Shown: piece after piece, positions 24,058-36,700 of the stretch
Layout: every line of letters starts with the position of its first letter
Position numbering within the stretch: the stretch's first letter is position 1
NCBI GenBank assembly: GCA_025266875.1
Contig: JALLLT010000006.1
Coordinates: 682,001 to 746,000 of the forward strand
Direction of reading: 5' to 3'
Length of the DNA stretch: 64,000 nucleotides
DNA from: Fennellomyces sp. T-0311
Taxonomy: Eukaryota; Mucoromycota; Mucoromycetes; Mucorales; Lichtheimiaceae
The notes under the pieces: model-generated
What the model was told of the DNA's origin: nothing
The model's database searches: none
Seen by the model: the letters and a program-made list of their open reading frames with translations, nothing else
Made by a program: the position numbers and the translations under genes

Positions 24058-25145
24058 CTACTGTTCCTTGTTTGCCACTGAGCATCGCTTGAACTTCAAG
24101 TATGCCACAGGTGCAAACGCATCGTCCGAATGGGTCACAGTTTCGGTTTCCTCGCTATCGTAGGCTTAATCAAACAGATCACGAAGAGCCAAAGCTATGC
24201 AACTTACACTACTATCCGCTTCTTGAACAATGGGCAGTCCAGTGTGAAGGTCTCGTATTCACCTCCTTCGCCACACACGTGCGACTCGTACTTTTCATTC
24301 TGTAAAACCATTAATAAATACATAGCTTGAGCTATCAAGGCTCAACTCACGAGTTCACAGAGATATGGATACATATCTCCAATAGTCTTGCCCAAATGTG
24401 CGGGCTTCAAGCCCATCGCAGCAACCTTGACCAATATGGCTTGTACACCCGCATTGGCCATCTCAGCCAATAGCTCTTTTTGGTCTCGTTCCCATAGATA
24501 AGCGAATGACTTGAGGCCCAGACGATCGCAACTAATGATAAGGTCAGTACGAGATGGAAACAGGGTGAATACATATGCAGTCTACTTTACACATGTTCGA
24601 CGCGCACGCGCTGGTAGTTTGACATGATCGCACCGACCGAAACGCCCTCGGCGTCCGGGAAGTCCTTCTATCCTTCCTTCCATCATCAGTATCCATGGGT
24701 AGTCGCGTCCAGACGCCCATACCAAAATATCCTGCAGCAAAGTGTAAAGATCCTCCGTCTCATCTTTTGGTGTGGCAACGTATTCGTAGTCTTGATGGAT
24801 CGGTGTACCTTGGATTTCCTTTCGGTACAAAGGCAAATCCATACACTCGGCGTAATAGTGGATCGCATCGTGACCAACAGTCTGATACATGTAGCTATCG
24901 AGCTCGTCTATGGGGTTAAGTGGTCAATGAACGACCGATCCCGGAGATAAGTTTATCTGCTTGATACCTTTGCCAGCGGACGTTGGGGGCTTAAGATTGG
25001 CCAGGGCAACGATCTCATGGCCGTGCGCGACGCATTGCATCATGTTATAGCAGCTATCCTTGCCGCCGCTTCACTTGGCTGTTAATTGTTGCCGTGTCAA
25101 ACTCGGAGATCATGGTGCATACCTTACGAGACCGATCAGTTTCAT
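24058..25145 (-). CDS. DPH6: Diphthine--ammonia ligase DPH6
   Basis: Catalyses the last, ATP- and ammonium-dependent amidation step of diphthamide synthesis on elongation factor 2. Seven exons give 251 residues: 25123-25145, 24968-25068, 24723-24907, 24591-24667, 24351-24531, 24208-24299 and 24058-24154. The PP-loop [11 protein letters not shown] near the N-terminus is assembled across the first intron. Other family blocks are [51 protein letters not shown] and [17 protein letters not shown]. The protein ends soon after the ATP-grasp-like core, so it is the short, animal-like form. It lacks the C-terminal RidA-like extension of the approximately 685-aa yeast protein. Its start codon faces that of the gene at 25207. 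Confidence 0.92.
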
Positions 25146-25206
25146 GGTTGAAGAGACACGCAGAGAGTCGGTGTCTCAACCTCCCTCTCTTTTGTGCAGT
25201 TTTTTC
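25146..25206. promoter_or_regulatory. 61-bp divergent promoter, DPH6 / MCY1
   Basis: The two ATGs are separated by only 61 bp, so transcription start sites must be very close or overlap. The interval has a CT-rich tract towards the plus-strand gene (CAACCTCCCTCTCTTTTGTG) and no TATA box. Confidence 0.55.
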
Positions 25207-26527
25207 ATGGCAATCGATCGACAGTCGCTAGCTGTAGGACTTATTTCCGGCGCAACACTCACATTACTGTTGAGCTTGTTGCTGAAGCCTGCAAAGGAAC
25301 CTGAATATGTCGATGGTGTCGATGGACTTATCGGCAATACGCCGCTTATGCGGATACGAAGTCTTTCCGAAGCTACCGGTTGCACCATTTTGGTAATGCG
25401 CTCCAGAACATTAACTACAAAGTGCATGCTGACATGAACATGTAGGGAAAGGCAGAGGTAGTTTTGAAATAGACGATGGGGAGAGAGAGTAGAGCATTGA
25501 CGCGGTTTTATGCAGTTCCTTAACCCGGGTGGCAGTGCAAAAGACCGGGTGGCGTTGAACATCATACGTTCAGCGGAAGAAGCTGGTATTCTGAAGCCAC
25601 ACAAGGGTAGCACCGTGTTCGAAGGGACTGTGGGGTCAACGGGTATTTCTATCGCCATGATTGCGCGTGCAAAGGGTTATAAAGCGTGGATCGTGATGCC
25701 CGACGACCAAGCACAGGAAAAATACCAGCTCCTGGAGAAGCTCGGCGCAACGGTCGAAAAGGTTCGGCCTGTCAGCATCATCGACAAGAAGCAGTTTGTC
25801 AATCTAGCCAGAACGAGAGCAGAAGAATTTGGCGAAGGAGAAGCACGCGGCTACTTTGCCAACCAGTTCGAAAATGACGCGAACTATGAAATGCATCACG
25901 AAACCACCGGCCCAGAAATATACCGCCAATTAGGCACTAAGATGGACGCGCTTGTGCTGGGCGCAGGAACGGGTGGTACTCTCTCTGGGCTGGCTCTCTA
26001 TCTTAAGCCACGGATAAAGAAGCTCAAGATATTCCTCGCCGATCCTCTCGGCTCAGGACTCTTTAACAAGGTCAAGTACAATATTATGTATGCACCTACT
26101 GAGCGTGAAGGAACCCGTCGACGACATCAGGTGGACACAGTGGTCGAAGGAATCGGTATCAATCGACTAACCAACAACTTCAACATGGGTCGACACCTCG
26201 TGGATGATGCTTTCCGGGTGACCGATGAAGAGGCGGTCAAAATGTCCCGGTACTTGGTGCGCGAGGATGGTCTGTTTCTGGGAAGTAGCTCGGCAGTAAA
26301 CTGTGTTGCCGCTGTACGCGCTGCACGGGAATTGGGTCCAGGACATGTTATTGTTACCCTGTTAAATGATTCTGGCCAACGACATCTGACAAAGTTCTGG
26401 TATGAAAGTTCGTTCACATGCTTAATAAGTTTCTAATCAGTCGTACAGGAGCGACGATTATTTAAAATCAGCTGGAATCCCATACAATCTTGGTGAAACA
26501 GAAGGCGTGGACGATTTTATTATTTAA
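25207..26527 (+). CDS. MCY1: Cysteine-synthase-like PLP enzyme, membrane-anchored (Mcy1/Cys12 type)
   Basis: Fold-type II PLP enzyme of the cysteine synthase family. Four exons (25207-25392, 25446-25457, 25516-26399, 26449-26527) give 386 residues. A single hydrophobic N-terminal segment (LAVGLISGATLTLLLSLLL) fits outer mitochondrial membrane anchoring as in yeast Mcy1. Key sites are IGNTPLMRI, the PLP lysine in NPGGSAKDRVA, the substrate loop EGTVGSTGI and the phosphate loop GAGTGGTLSG. Ser/Gly residues replace parts of the usual EGTSGNTG loop, so substrate preference may differ from true O-acetylserine sulfhydrylases. Exon 2 is a 12-nt micro-exon encoding GKAE. Confidence 0.88.
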
Positions 26528-28030
26528 GGCAATCGTGAGAGGGTGATATTAGATCCGTGACATCGATTAGCATTTGTATTCCAATGTACATAATAGAATA
26601 TAGTCTTAGCAACCGAGAATGTTTTGATACATGTAAATACACCTTTTTAGAAATGAGTCGTTGAGACTGGACATACCGGTAAGTGTAATACGCATGTAGC
26701 AAGTCACTGCCCAATTATACGATGATGAACTGGTGTGTTGTGGCTGTTGTAAACTGATATACCCTCTTCACTTCGGCTACTACACATCTCTGTCGGTAGT
26801 TCTAACACGAAGGGCGAGAGCTAGTGAATAGTTGTCGACACAATATGTTGTTCAATAATAAGTTTATATAATGTAACCAGCTACTGAAAGCAGTGCTGTG
26901 TATCACTGATATATTTGGACATGGGTAGCTGTCTTGGATGATTGACTTTAAGGGTATCTGTTACGGCATAAAAGAACTTCACGGAGGGATCAATCTATAT
27001 TCGTTTTGGCACTATGAAGCACAGTATCCCAGGTTCCAATTGATGAGTAATTTCCAGTACAGACTAGTGATTATCCGTAAGAGATTATGTTTCGTACTAC
27101 TTGAAGGAAGCAGATGTGAATGCTCTCAGTCCTTTCCTGTGATGCACTTTGCACCATTTCAGTGTGTATTGACCGAGTGGATCCATTTCACATACAGACG
27201 ATCTTATCTTTTAACAGTATCTTCACAACCAACCGGAAAACATATAAGCTTATAGTATCCACTTCAAGGGCGTAATACCGTAAAACGAACCACGACCACA
27301 CATACTAGAAAACATAATATCATGCTACTGCATCGCATTCGTCCATCTTTTCTCAGCGAACAGTGTAAATATATGATGTTGACGAATGGGTTGGGCATAG
27401 CGCTTGAATTGTTCAATCTTATAACTCCAGCGTGGGCGATGCAGTGCGTCTTGACGGTGATGAAATCAATATCAGCACGCCCATACATCCTGACACCTTT
27501 GCTAATTACATATATTGTTAGTAATACACTTTTGAACTGGGTATATCCCTTTTCCATAGCTACCTATCACTACTGGTGTATCAGGAACCCATGAGCACGC
27601 CGCCGGAGATTTGCGATTATATAGCGCGCCCTATGTAAGCTTTCACGGGCACCCCGATCATTACAAGTTTCTAGTAAAGGATCTTGATACATACCGGAAA
27701 TTTTCAGCCAATACAAAAAGTTCAAGATGTTTACGATCTTGATGGGTGCTTTTAGAAGTGAGGTGGATTCTTGGATCCCGTCTGCTCATAGCAGCATCGC
27801 ATGTTTCTATGGCTCTACATATAATATGATTTCTGACCAAATACTGCTTTGTATGAAGCATAACTATAATTAAATTCTTATTTATACGCGAGTATGAACC
27901 ATGAAAAAAACACCAGGCTTCTTGATCGTGGAAAGCAATTATGTATCACTATGGCTAAAAAAGTTACACTGACTTTATTTCAATGTCATGTGATCGGTGC
28001 CATGAGGATTTGTAATTATTCGAATAGCCT
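26528..28030. other. Intergenic, no supported gene
   Basis: Frames open on both strands around 26938-27255 and 27264-27594 are short, overlap each other antisense and show no domain or splice support. The stretch is AT-rich and lies between the MCY1 3' end and the motif cluster upstream of the ABC transporter. Confidence 0.4.
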
Positions 28031-28035
28031 AGAAG

Positions 28036-28276
28036 GATTATTAATCGTAAAGTGAGGTAAAGGGTGGACAAAAAATTAATAATCGGTCGATCAGCGCCGG
28101 ATCAGGCAGTAGTAAGCGCGGGGATTATTAACTTTTTGTGAGTTGAGATATTTATCATCAGCTGTCCAAGTGAATTAATAATCAAGCATCTTGTCCCTGA
28201 ATTATTAATCAAAGTAGTACACGCTGTTTGTAGTGACGATGATAAATTTGCAGTATTCCCATATTGATTAATAATT
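28036..28276. promoter_or_regulatory. Cluster of six GATTATTAAT/ATTAATAATC motifs upstream of the ABC transporter
   Basis: Copies lie at about 28036-28046, 28075-28084, 28123-28131, 28174-28183, 28201-28210 and 28266-28276, in both orientations, 530-770 bp upstream of the transporter start. Pairs extend further: GGACAAAAAATTAATAATC is nearly the inverted repeat of GATTATTAACTTTTTGTGA 40 bp on, and GTCC precedes two GAATTA(A/T)TAATC copies at short distance. TAAT cores suit homeodomain-type regulators. A small inverted-repeat transposon is an alternative. Confidence 0.45.
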
Positions 28277-28705
28277 CATCATATACATATATATATCAAC
28301 GACGGCATCGTGCTAAATCGAGCTGCCACAGCTGTCCGTCATCATATTACGCTGTCTGCTTCTATTAGAGCTCTTTTATCGTGTTTATTATTACGTTATA
28401 AGCACTAGAACAGACATTAGAGAATATTGTACGTTATAATAAATACCGATCAAGCACTTCCTGCTATGCAATATTCTCTACTGTATATGTCAATACTTTA
28501 ATGTTGTGGTACATAAACATTACTCTAATTGGTCATGGCATCCTATGCCTTCCGATTCCAATGAGTTCCATAGGACTAAAAACTTTACTTGGGGCGTGTA
28601 TTCTTAGAAAAACACGCGCCTATGTTTGCTTGGTCGTCGTACAGTCTGGTAGCTCCGCGTGCTTAATCGCTAGTAGAAATCTTCTAGTATCTGTGACCTT
28701 GCAGG

Positions 28706-28713
28706 TATATAAG
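28706..28713 (+). promoter_or_regulatory. TATA box of the ABC transporter gene
   Basis: TATATAAG lies 89 bp upstream of the ATG at 28802, a usual distance for a strongly inducible fungal promoter. The stretch between is AC/T-rich and free of stable structure by eye. Confidence 0.5.
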
Positions 28714-28801
28714 TACCCAGTTTTTGCAAGATACTTCAACACAATCAATTCATCTCATTCGTTCGTTTATAATAGCCTCACCTACATATATTATACATAT
28801 A

Positions 28802-31800
28802 ATGGCAACACAGAACAGCGGTGAATCAAGTAATAGCTCGTCACCAGTGAAAGCTGTTGATTCGTATAGCGAGAAGCAGCATGGAGAAGCCTTTGGTGAC
28901 TTGAACGCAAATGCAGTCGACGTTGAAGGTATATTTGAGTTTTGTGCACACTCGATCTCAAAGATGTAATAACTGAAGCCAGCCATTAGCTGCTGTCGAA
29001 GAATACTATGAAGTAAAACGGGAACTATCCAAAATCAGCCGGCATTCGATGATTCAAACCTCCTCAGAAGAAGAAGGCCGTGCTTCGGGCGATTCATTTG
29101 ATTTGGGTCAATTTTTGCAAGGAATGTCTTTTGATGATAGGCAAGCCGGAATCAAACCCAAGAGGCTTGGCCTGATCTGGAAGAACTTGGAAGTTGAGGT
29201 AATTAGAAGGCCTTTTACTTTACAAAGTATCCGACTTTGATCATTCTTATTTTAGGGTTTCGGTGCTGACGCACATACAATTCCCAACGTTATCTCTGGC
29301 CTTTTGAGTCTGCTGCAACCATGGAAATACTTTGGTATTGGTATTAGCGGTAGCCACAAGACAATCCTTCATCCAAATTCTGGTTTTGTGAAAGAAGGCG
29401 AAATGCTTCTGGTCCTCGGCCGTCCTGGTGCCGGTACTACCACCTTGCTCAAAGTTCTTGCCAATATGCGTGATGCCGGATACACCAAGATTGATGGCGA
29501 CGTCAGTTATGGCGGTATTGATCCTGCTACATTTGCCAGACACTATCGTGGCCAAGTCATCTACAACGATGAAGAGGATCAACATATTCCAGTTTTAACA
29601 ACAAGAGAGACACTGGAATTTGCGTTGCGAACAAAGACCCCCGCGAGCCGTTTGCCAGATGAAACACGAGCGCTATTCATGGACAAGATCATTTATATGC
29701 TTGGCAACATGCTTGGTCTCAGCAAGCAGATGAACACTTTGGTTGGCAATGCCTTTGTTCGAGGTCTCTCCGGCGGTGAACGCAAGCGCCTTTCGATTGC
29801 TGAAGCAATGACCACACAGAGCTCAATCAATATTTGGGATGGCGCCACACGTGGTCTCGATGCTGTTTCGGCTCTAGACTATGTCCGCTCACTTCGTGTC
29901 ATGACCGATGTGCTCAAAAAGACAACAATTTCAACTCTCTACCAGGCATCCAACAGTATCTACTCCTTGTATGATAAGGTCATGGTCCTCGATCAGGGCT
30001 ATGTTCTTTACTTTGGCCCGGTCGACCAAGCTAAAAACTACTTTGAAGAAATTGGCTTTTACTCACCGCCTCGCAAGTCCGTTCCCGACTTTTTGACTGG
30101 GATCTCAAACCCTCTGGAACGCGAGATCAAGCCCGGTTACACTGTTCCCGATTCTGCTCAGGAACTGAATCAGATTTATCTCAAGTCAGATATTCACAAG
30201 CGCATGATGGAGGAACTTGACGCATACGAAAACCAAGTCATGGTCGAAAAGCCCGCGGATTTGTTCAAGGAAGCCGTTCGCGAGGAGCACCAGAAATTGG
30301 CTCCCAAGAGCCATCCATATACGGTCTCATATGCTCAGCAAGTATGGGCACTGACTATTCGTCACTTTTTGGTGTTATCAAGAAGCATCGAAGCCCTCAT
30401 TTCTCGCTATGGAACAGTTCTTGTCATTGGCTTTGTTATTGGTTCTGACTACTATATGAGTCCTCTTACGGCTGCCGGAGCAATGTCACGAGCAGGTGCT
30501 GTAGCCTTCACAGTTATTTGCGTAGGCTTTATATCGCATTCGGAACTTGTTCATTACTTTTTCGGACGGCCCATATTGGAAAAACAAAAGCATTACGCAA
30601 TGTACCAACCATCAGCCTACTATCTCTCGCTCGTTGTTGCCGACATTCCGATAACCCTGCTCCAAAGTGAGTCAACGATATGAATTTTATGTATGATTAC
30701 CTCTAACTAACATTATTCTTTTTAATAATAGCCTTATTGTATGAAATTTGCGCATATTTCCTTATGGGCTTTACTTCAGATGGTGGCCGATTCTTTGCCT
30801 TCTTTATCATTCTGTTTGTCATGACTCTTGGAATGAACGGCTTTTTCCGATTCTGGGGAGGCATTACCAACAACTTTATGGTGGCCAATCAATTTGCCGT
30901 CCTTACCTTTATCTTCACCTTCCTGTACTCCGGATACTTCATTTACTATAGCCACATGCACAAGTGGTTCTTCTGGTACGCATTATATTAAGAAATTACA
31001 ACTCACACTATACTCACTATTTTCCAATTAATTAGGATTCACTGGATTGGACCGATGTCATATGCTTTCAAGGCCCTCCTCATCAACGAAATGCATGGTC
31101 AAGTTTACTCATGCGATGTTGAAGGCAGTTCTGTTCCATTCGGGCCCGGCTATACCGATTGGGCACACAAGATCTGTACCATGAAAGGCGGTAACCCTGG
31201 GGAAACCTTCTTACTGGGTGATGACTACATGCGCGACGAACTTGGCATCGAGCCTTCATGGCTATGGTCGGTAGACTTTGTCATGCTTATTGTATGGTTC
31301 CTATTCTTCACTGTGGTCAACATGCTTATGGCCGAGTACTTACACCTTGGGGGCGGTGGTTCTATGACCAAACTGTACCTCCCTGGAAAGGCACCCAAGC
31401 CACGCACCGTTGAAGAAGAACGTGAGCGTTTGGCTACCCAGAAGAAGATGTCAGAAAAAATCGAAGGAATGTCCACTGGAACGACCTTTTCATGGCAAAA
31501 CATCAACTACACTGTACCAATCAAGGGTGGCGACTTTCAGATTCTGCACAATGTTTCCGGTATTGTCAAGCCTGGTCATTTGACTGCTCTCATGGGTTCC
31601 TCAGGAGCAGGTAAAACAACTCTACTCGATGTCCTCGCTCTCCGCAAGACCATTGGCAAGGTTGAAGGCCGTACCTACCTGAATAGCGAGGTGCTAATGT
31701 CCGACTTTGAGCGTATAACTGGTTACATTGAACAGTTTGACGTTCAACAGCCAGCTGATACTGTTCGCGAAGCCATGCAGTTCTCTGCTTATCTCCGTCA

Positions 31801-33473
31801 AGATGCCGATGTATCCAAGAGCGAGAAAGACGCGTACGTTGAGCAAATCATTCATCTTTTGGAGATGGAAGATATCGCTGATGCTCAAATTGGTGATCTG
31901 GCACTTGGTTTTGGTATTTCCGTGGAGGAACGCAAACGATTGACTATTGCCATGGAATTAGTTGCCAAGCCAAAGCTTATTTTCTTAGACGAGCCTACAT
32001 CTGGATTGGACGCCCAAAGCTCATACAATATTGTCCGATTCTTGCGTAAACTTGCCGATGCTGGCTGGCCCGTCGTGTGTACCATCCATCAGCCTTCCGC
32101 TATTTTATTTGAGCACTTTGACCATCTTCTTTTGCTCGTTCGTGGTGGTCGCACTGCCTACTATGGTGAAATTGGCCAATCCGCTCATACTATGATCAAC
32201 TATTTTGAATCAAATGGTGGTCCTCGACATGCATGTGCGGCCAATCCTGCCGAATATATCCTTGATGTGGTCAACAGTGGTGACGCTGACTGGGCTGACA
32301 TCTGGCTAAACTCAAAGGAAGCCAAAGCACTGGAAGACGAACTGGAGGCAATCCACAGTAACGCTGACACTAACCCATCGCGCAAGGCCCTTGCATACGC
32401 TGTACCTTTCTGGACACAATTCTATTTGGTCTTCAAGCGAATGAGCCTTGTTTACTGGCGATCGTCAGGCTACAATCTCGGTCGGTTCATCTCTGTCGCT
32501 GCTCTTGCTCTTTTCCTCGGCTTCACTTTCTGGAAGGGAACATACTCATTCATCGATATTCAAAACCGCACCTATCTTTTCTTCTGTTTGTTCCCGCTGA
32601 TTTATGTTATGGTAAGTTACTTAATTGCAAAGCTTACAATTGTTAATGAAACTAAAATTTGCTATTTCAAAGGTCATCCTCGGCCAACCCAAGTTTATTA
32701 CTGAACGTGTTTATTTCCGCCGTGAATATGCGTCCCGTTACTATGGATGGGTCTCTTATGCGTTATCTGCAGTCTTGGTCGAAATCCCCTATATCCTTGT
32801 TGTGGTAGTAGTGTACATGTGCAGCATCTACTGGACAGCCGGATTGGTCAATACTTCTGAATCTGCTGGATACTACTACCTGATGGTTGCTCTTTTTGTC
32901 TTCTGGGGTGTCCTCATTGGCTTTATCCTCGGAGGCTTGACTGAGACCGCCATCATCGCTGCGATTCTTACACCATTGGTGCTTACCTGGGTTGTCATCT
33001 TTGGTGGCGTCACTCAAACTCAGTATACTATGCCTCACTTCTGGAGCTCTTGGACATACTGGCTCGGTAAGTGAACCTTTGTATCAGTGGAAGGTCACAC
33101 TACTTATCGCTTTTACCTTTTAGACCCATTCCATTATGTCTTGGAAGGCCTTACAGTCAACGAACTCGTAAACCTGCCGATCATCTGCAGCGGTGACGAG
33201 CTTTTGAAATTCACTCCACCGGCCAATATGACATGTGGCGACTATATGCAAGACTTCTTCTCTGCTGGTGCCTCTGGTTACCTCGAGGATCCAAGCAGTA
33301 TCACCGAGTGCGGTTACTGCACTTTCAAAACGGCCCATGAGTACTATTCTGCTTCCTATGGATGGGACGTAGCACACAAATGGGGTAACATAGGCATTAT
33401 GTGCCTCTATTGCGTTTTCAATGTTCTGCTTTGCATTGCTCTTATTTACAACAAACGTAAGGCTAGACGCTAA
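28802..33473 (+). CDS. PDR-type ABC transporter (full-size, ABCG)
   Basis: Plasma-membrane multidrug/lipid efflux pump of the pleiotropic drug resistance family. Seven exons (28802-28928, 28990-29198, 29256-30666, 30732-30975, 31036-32611, 32673-33066, 33124-33473) give 1436 residues in the NBD1-TMD1-NBD2-TMD2 order. NBD1 has Walker A GRPGAGTTTLLK, signature GLSGGERKRLSIAEA and Walker B INIWDGATRGLD. NBD2 has Walker A GSSGAGKTTLLD, the degenerate signature FGISVEERKRLTI and Walker B LIFLDEPTSGLD. As in Pdr5/Cdr1 the Walker A lysine of NBD1 is lost, but here Thr stands where Cys is usual, and Gly follows the Walker B Asp where Asn is usual. A Cys-rich extracellular loop (about ICSGDELLKF to ECGYCTF) precedes the last helix. 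A motif cluster and TATA box lie upstream. Confidence 0.93.
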
Positions 33474-33709
33474 AAAATCAACTTATGTTACATCTATGTG
33501 ATAAAATCATCGCTAAAAGCACCTTTACGATATATACTTATCATTTACGTACCGATTACTAGAACGGATCGCTTTATTCTGCGTAAGTAGTTCTTTATTA
33601 CATATATGGACTTGACACTTTAGAAATCCAAAGTGGTATTGTCAGATTTTGCATATATTTACAAAAAACATGGTATACGTTTCTTCACAACAGTTCATTG
33701 GTATCTCTA

Positions 33710-36700
33710 TCAGGTAGGTGTTGTCTCGGTTGGAATAGAGCTCTTTCCTGCACGCTTAACATCACCACCACTGAGCAAGGCCTGAGCCGCAGCAGCTGTG
33801 GCATTCATTACGTTATTTTGCAAAGCAGCCATCAGCTGTCGCTGACTTCCATGATGCTGAGGATAACGTCCATTTTTCAAATACGAAGCGTATCCTTCGT
33901 ACCGTCTGCGTGCATTTCCACTCCAATCTCGGGTCATCTGGACGGCCGCAACACGTCTTGGGATATCTACATACGTCCGATATACTTGTTCGTCAATCGA
34001 ATGTGTTTGCAATCCAGGGTTGTTGTTGCTGCTGTTGTCCAAGGCAGTGCGGTTAAAGTAATTGTAATACTGTTGATATTCTGGAAATGATTCGAGTCCT
34101 CCAGATGTCCCTGTCTGATCACTCTGCACTGCAACAAGTTTATCCACTGTACGAAACTGTTGAGTGTATCTATTGATTACGTTTAGCAACCCACCTCCAC
34201 CGTAATACTTTTTTATCATACATACCTTGCGTACTCCTTTTGCTCCGTATTCGAAACTTGAGGGTCAAGACATCGTCTTGCTATATTCTCGATAGCTCGT
34301 TTTTCTTTGGTCGGTTGAATAGCGACTTCTTCAGCATCCTCTTTCTCGTCAACAACTGCGGCAGTCGTTGCAGGAGGCCGTGTACCCGGAATGGGTCTGA
34401 CTGTAAATGGGCTAAGCCCCAGCGCGACTTCCTTTGTTAACCTACTCATAGGTATCAGCTTGGGTATTCCTTTTGGCATAAAGTCAACACGTACTCTGTA
34501 TGGCTACCACCGTTCATGGACACCTTTGGAAATCGATATTTTAGTGTCCCATTCATGTTGTAAGCAAAAAGTGAGTCGAGGGAAGTCAAATGATGAGGAT
34601 CATAGTACTCCACCCAGTATCCACGATAAGGATCACTTTCATCTGGAGTCTCTACGGGTTTCCGAAGTGCACTGGAAATATGGAACAATTCAGGATCGTA
34701 GTCCTGCTGTTTAGGCACAAGTACATCCGTTGAACACCATTTCCGATAACTGGTAAAGCCACCGATAAATAATTCCACGAAAAAAAAGTTGGTTTCACAT
34801 CTTACTCTCGACGGGTAGGCTGAATACGTGGATCTTGATTATGGAGGTGATAATCCGAATTTAACTCCCACAACATTGGTTGTCCATCTTCTGTAACAAA
34901 GTTTCCCAAGAATAAATTGATAGCATCCTGCTTGTCAGCATCTATGCAGCGCATAAGTATATTGGATGACAACAAGGCACATTTACAATTTACCTGAAAA
35001 GGCATTCGCGTAGAATCGCCGGATTGTTTCGATCATGTCACGAGGATGACTTGTCCATTGATTAATTTTGCGATAGGTCTCCATGGTATTGACAAGGTGT
35101 GAACCACCATATTGCAACGCAATCGTGTCACCATGGTCATGATACATTTCCGTAAAGATATTCACAGCATCCGAGTCAAAATCAATCTTTGGTGATGAGA
35201 CCACACCCAAAACATAGAGCTGATGACCCAACGCGCATTTCCCCATAAGGAACTGTGCTGCATTCGTTCGATCCAAACAGTCAATACAATTGGTGCGTAA
35301 TACTCCATGTTGTCGTGAACCAGTTGACCGTTCAGGAGTGTCGCTCCTACTCTCAGCTAGTTATACACCTTCAAACCCTTTCGACTATAACTTATCATTA
35401 CCCATTGCTCCGTCGCATAACGTTGATGTAAGGCTCCGGTCCGCTATGAAAGAATCCAGTCGAGTCGATTGTCTGCTGGGCCACGGTTTCCAGGTAGCCG
35501 ATGACATCTTGATTGCTATGGATACGTGCTGTCAGTTGTCAGGCTCCTCAAAAACCAATGGATCCACAAACCTTTTGGATGCTCGTGACATATCCCATGC
35601 AATATACTTTATCTTTTTATCCTCAGGTAAAAACTGGTTCAGGTATGAAATGGCCTGTTCGAATTCGCTTCCCAAGATGGATTCACGCTTATGCGATTCT
35701 TTTTGCTGATACGATTGCGTTCAGAAGGACCGCTATGGCAATTTTCTATCGCAGACTCACCTTGATCAAATTGAGAACAACGATTGGAGCTCCATACCTT
35801 GCAAACAGATTCTCAAAATGCAACGCAGCAGCCGTATAGAACGGGTCGACGACATTGACTAATTTAAAGATGCATCAGCAAAGTGATATCTGCTTTCTAG
35901 ATTTCAGCATTCCAGAGCAGCATACGTTCGATCGGGGGCTTTGGCGACATATTTGTTGGATCCTGAGTCCATATCAACGGAATAGATCCTCGATGTTGCA
36001 CATAGGCTGTGTAGCGTGGGTTTCCAAATAATCGATCTGTCGAGTGGAATGAAGTGGTTGACATTTCTGCGACAATCTGTTCTGTCTCGACGTCGTTGGC
36101 AACAAAACCCTATCTGCGTATGAGAATGGCATCCAGTGACAGCAATTGGTGATGCCTCTAACCATATCATTAACACCGCGCTTGAGGAACCGCGCGCCTG
36201 CAAAATGACGGGATCGTCGAGCAATCAAGGTGATGACAACGTTTCTGCCCAGTACCGATATCTCTGGCACCACCCAATATCAGCAAGAGCACGAACACCC
36301 CTTCATCGATTGCACTTACTCGCTTGATCAACGAAACCGTAGATAAGAGGTAGAATCCATCCTGAACGACTGTTTAGATCCTTGAAGCCCGATTTCAACA
36401 GATAGTGATTCCACACAAACATATCGTTGTGGCCGACCGGCATTTCGGGCGTGGATCCATCGCTATGCGCATTCATCGGTGGTGGGCCAGTCATGTTGAC
36501 TTGGAGGGTATTTGTGATATCGTATGTGTATGAGAAGTAAAAGTTCTTTGTCAGATCGATGTTTTGGAAGGTGGCAATGTATCGAGCTTCGTCCGAATTC
36601 TTATCGACCTTGACTTGGGGGCCGATGGGCACGAGACGTGTTTCATCGATATGGTACACGTAATGGCCGCCGATCAACGCAACCTGCTTGACGTTGGTGA

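Noticed and set aside
28056..28138. Hairpin or small inverted-repeat transposon around two of the ATTAATAATC motifs
   Set aside because: The inverted pair is imperfect, no target-site duplication is visible and four further motifs lie outside it; kept only as the alternative reading of the motif cluster.
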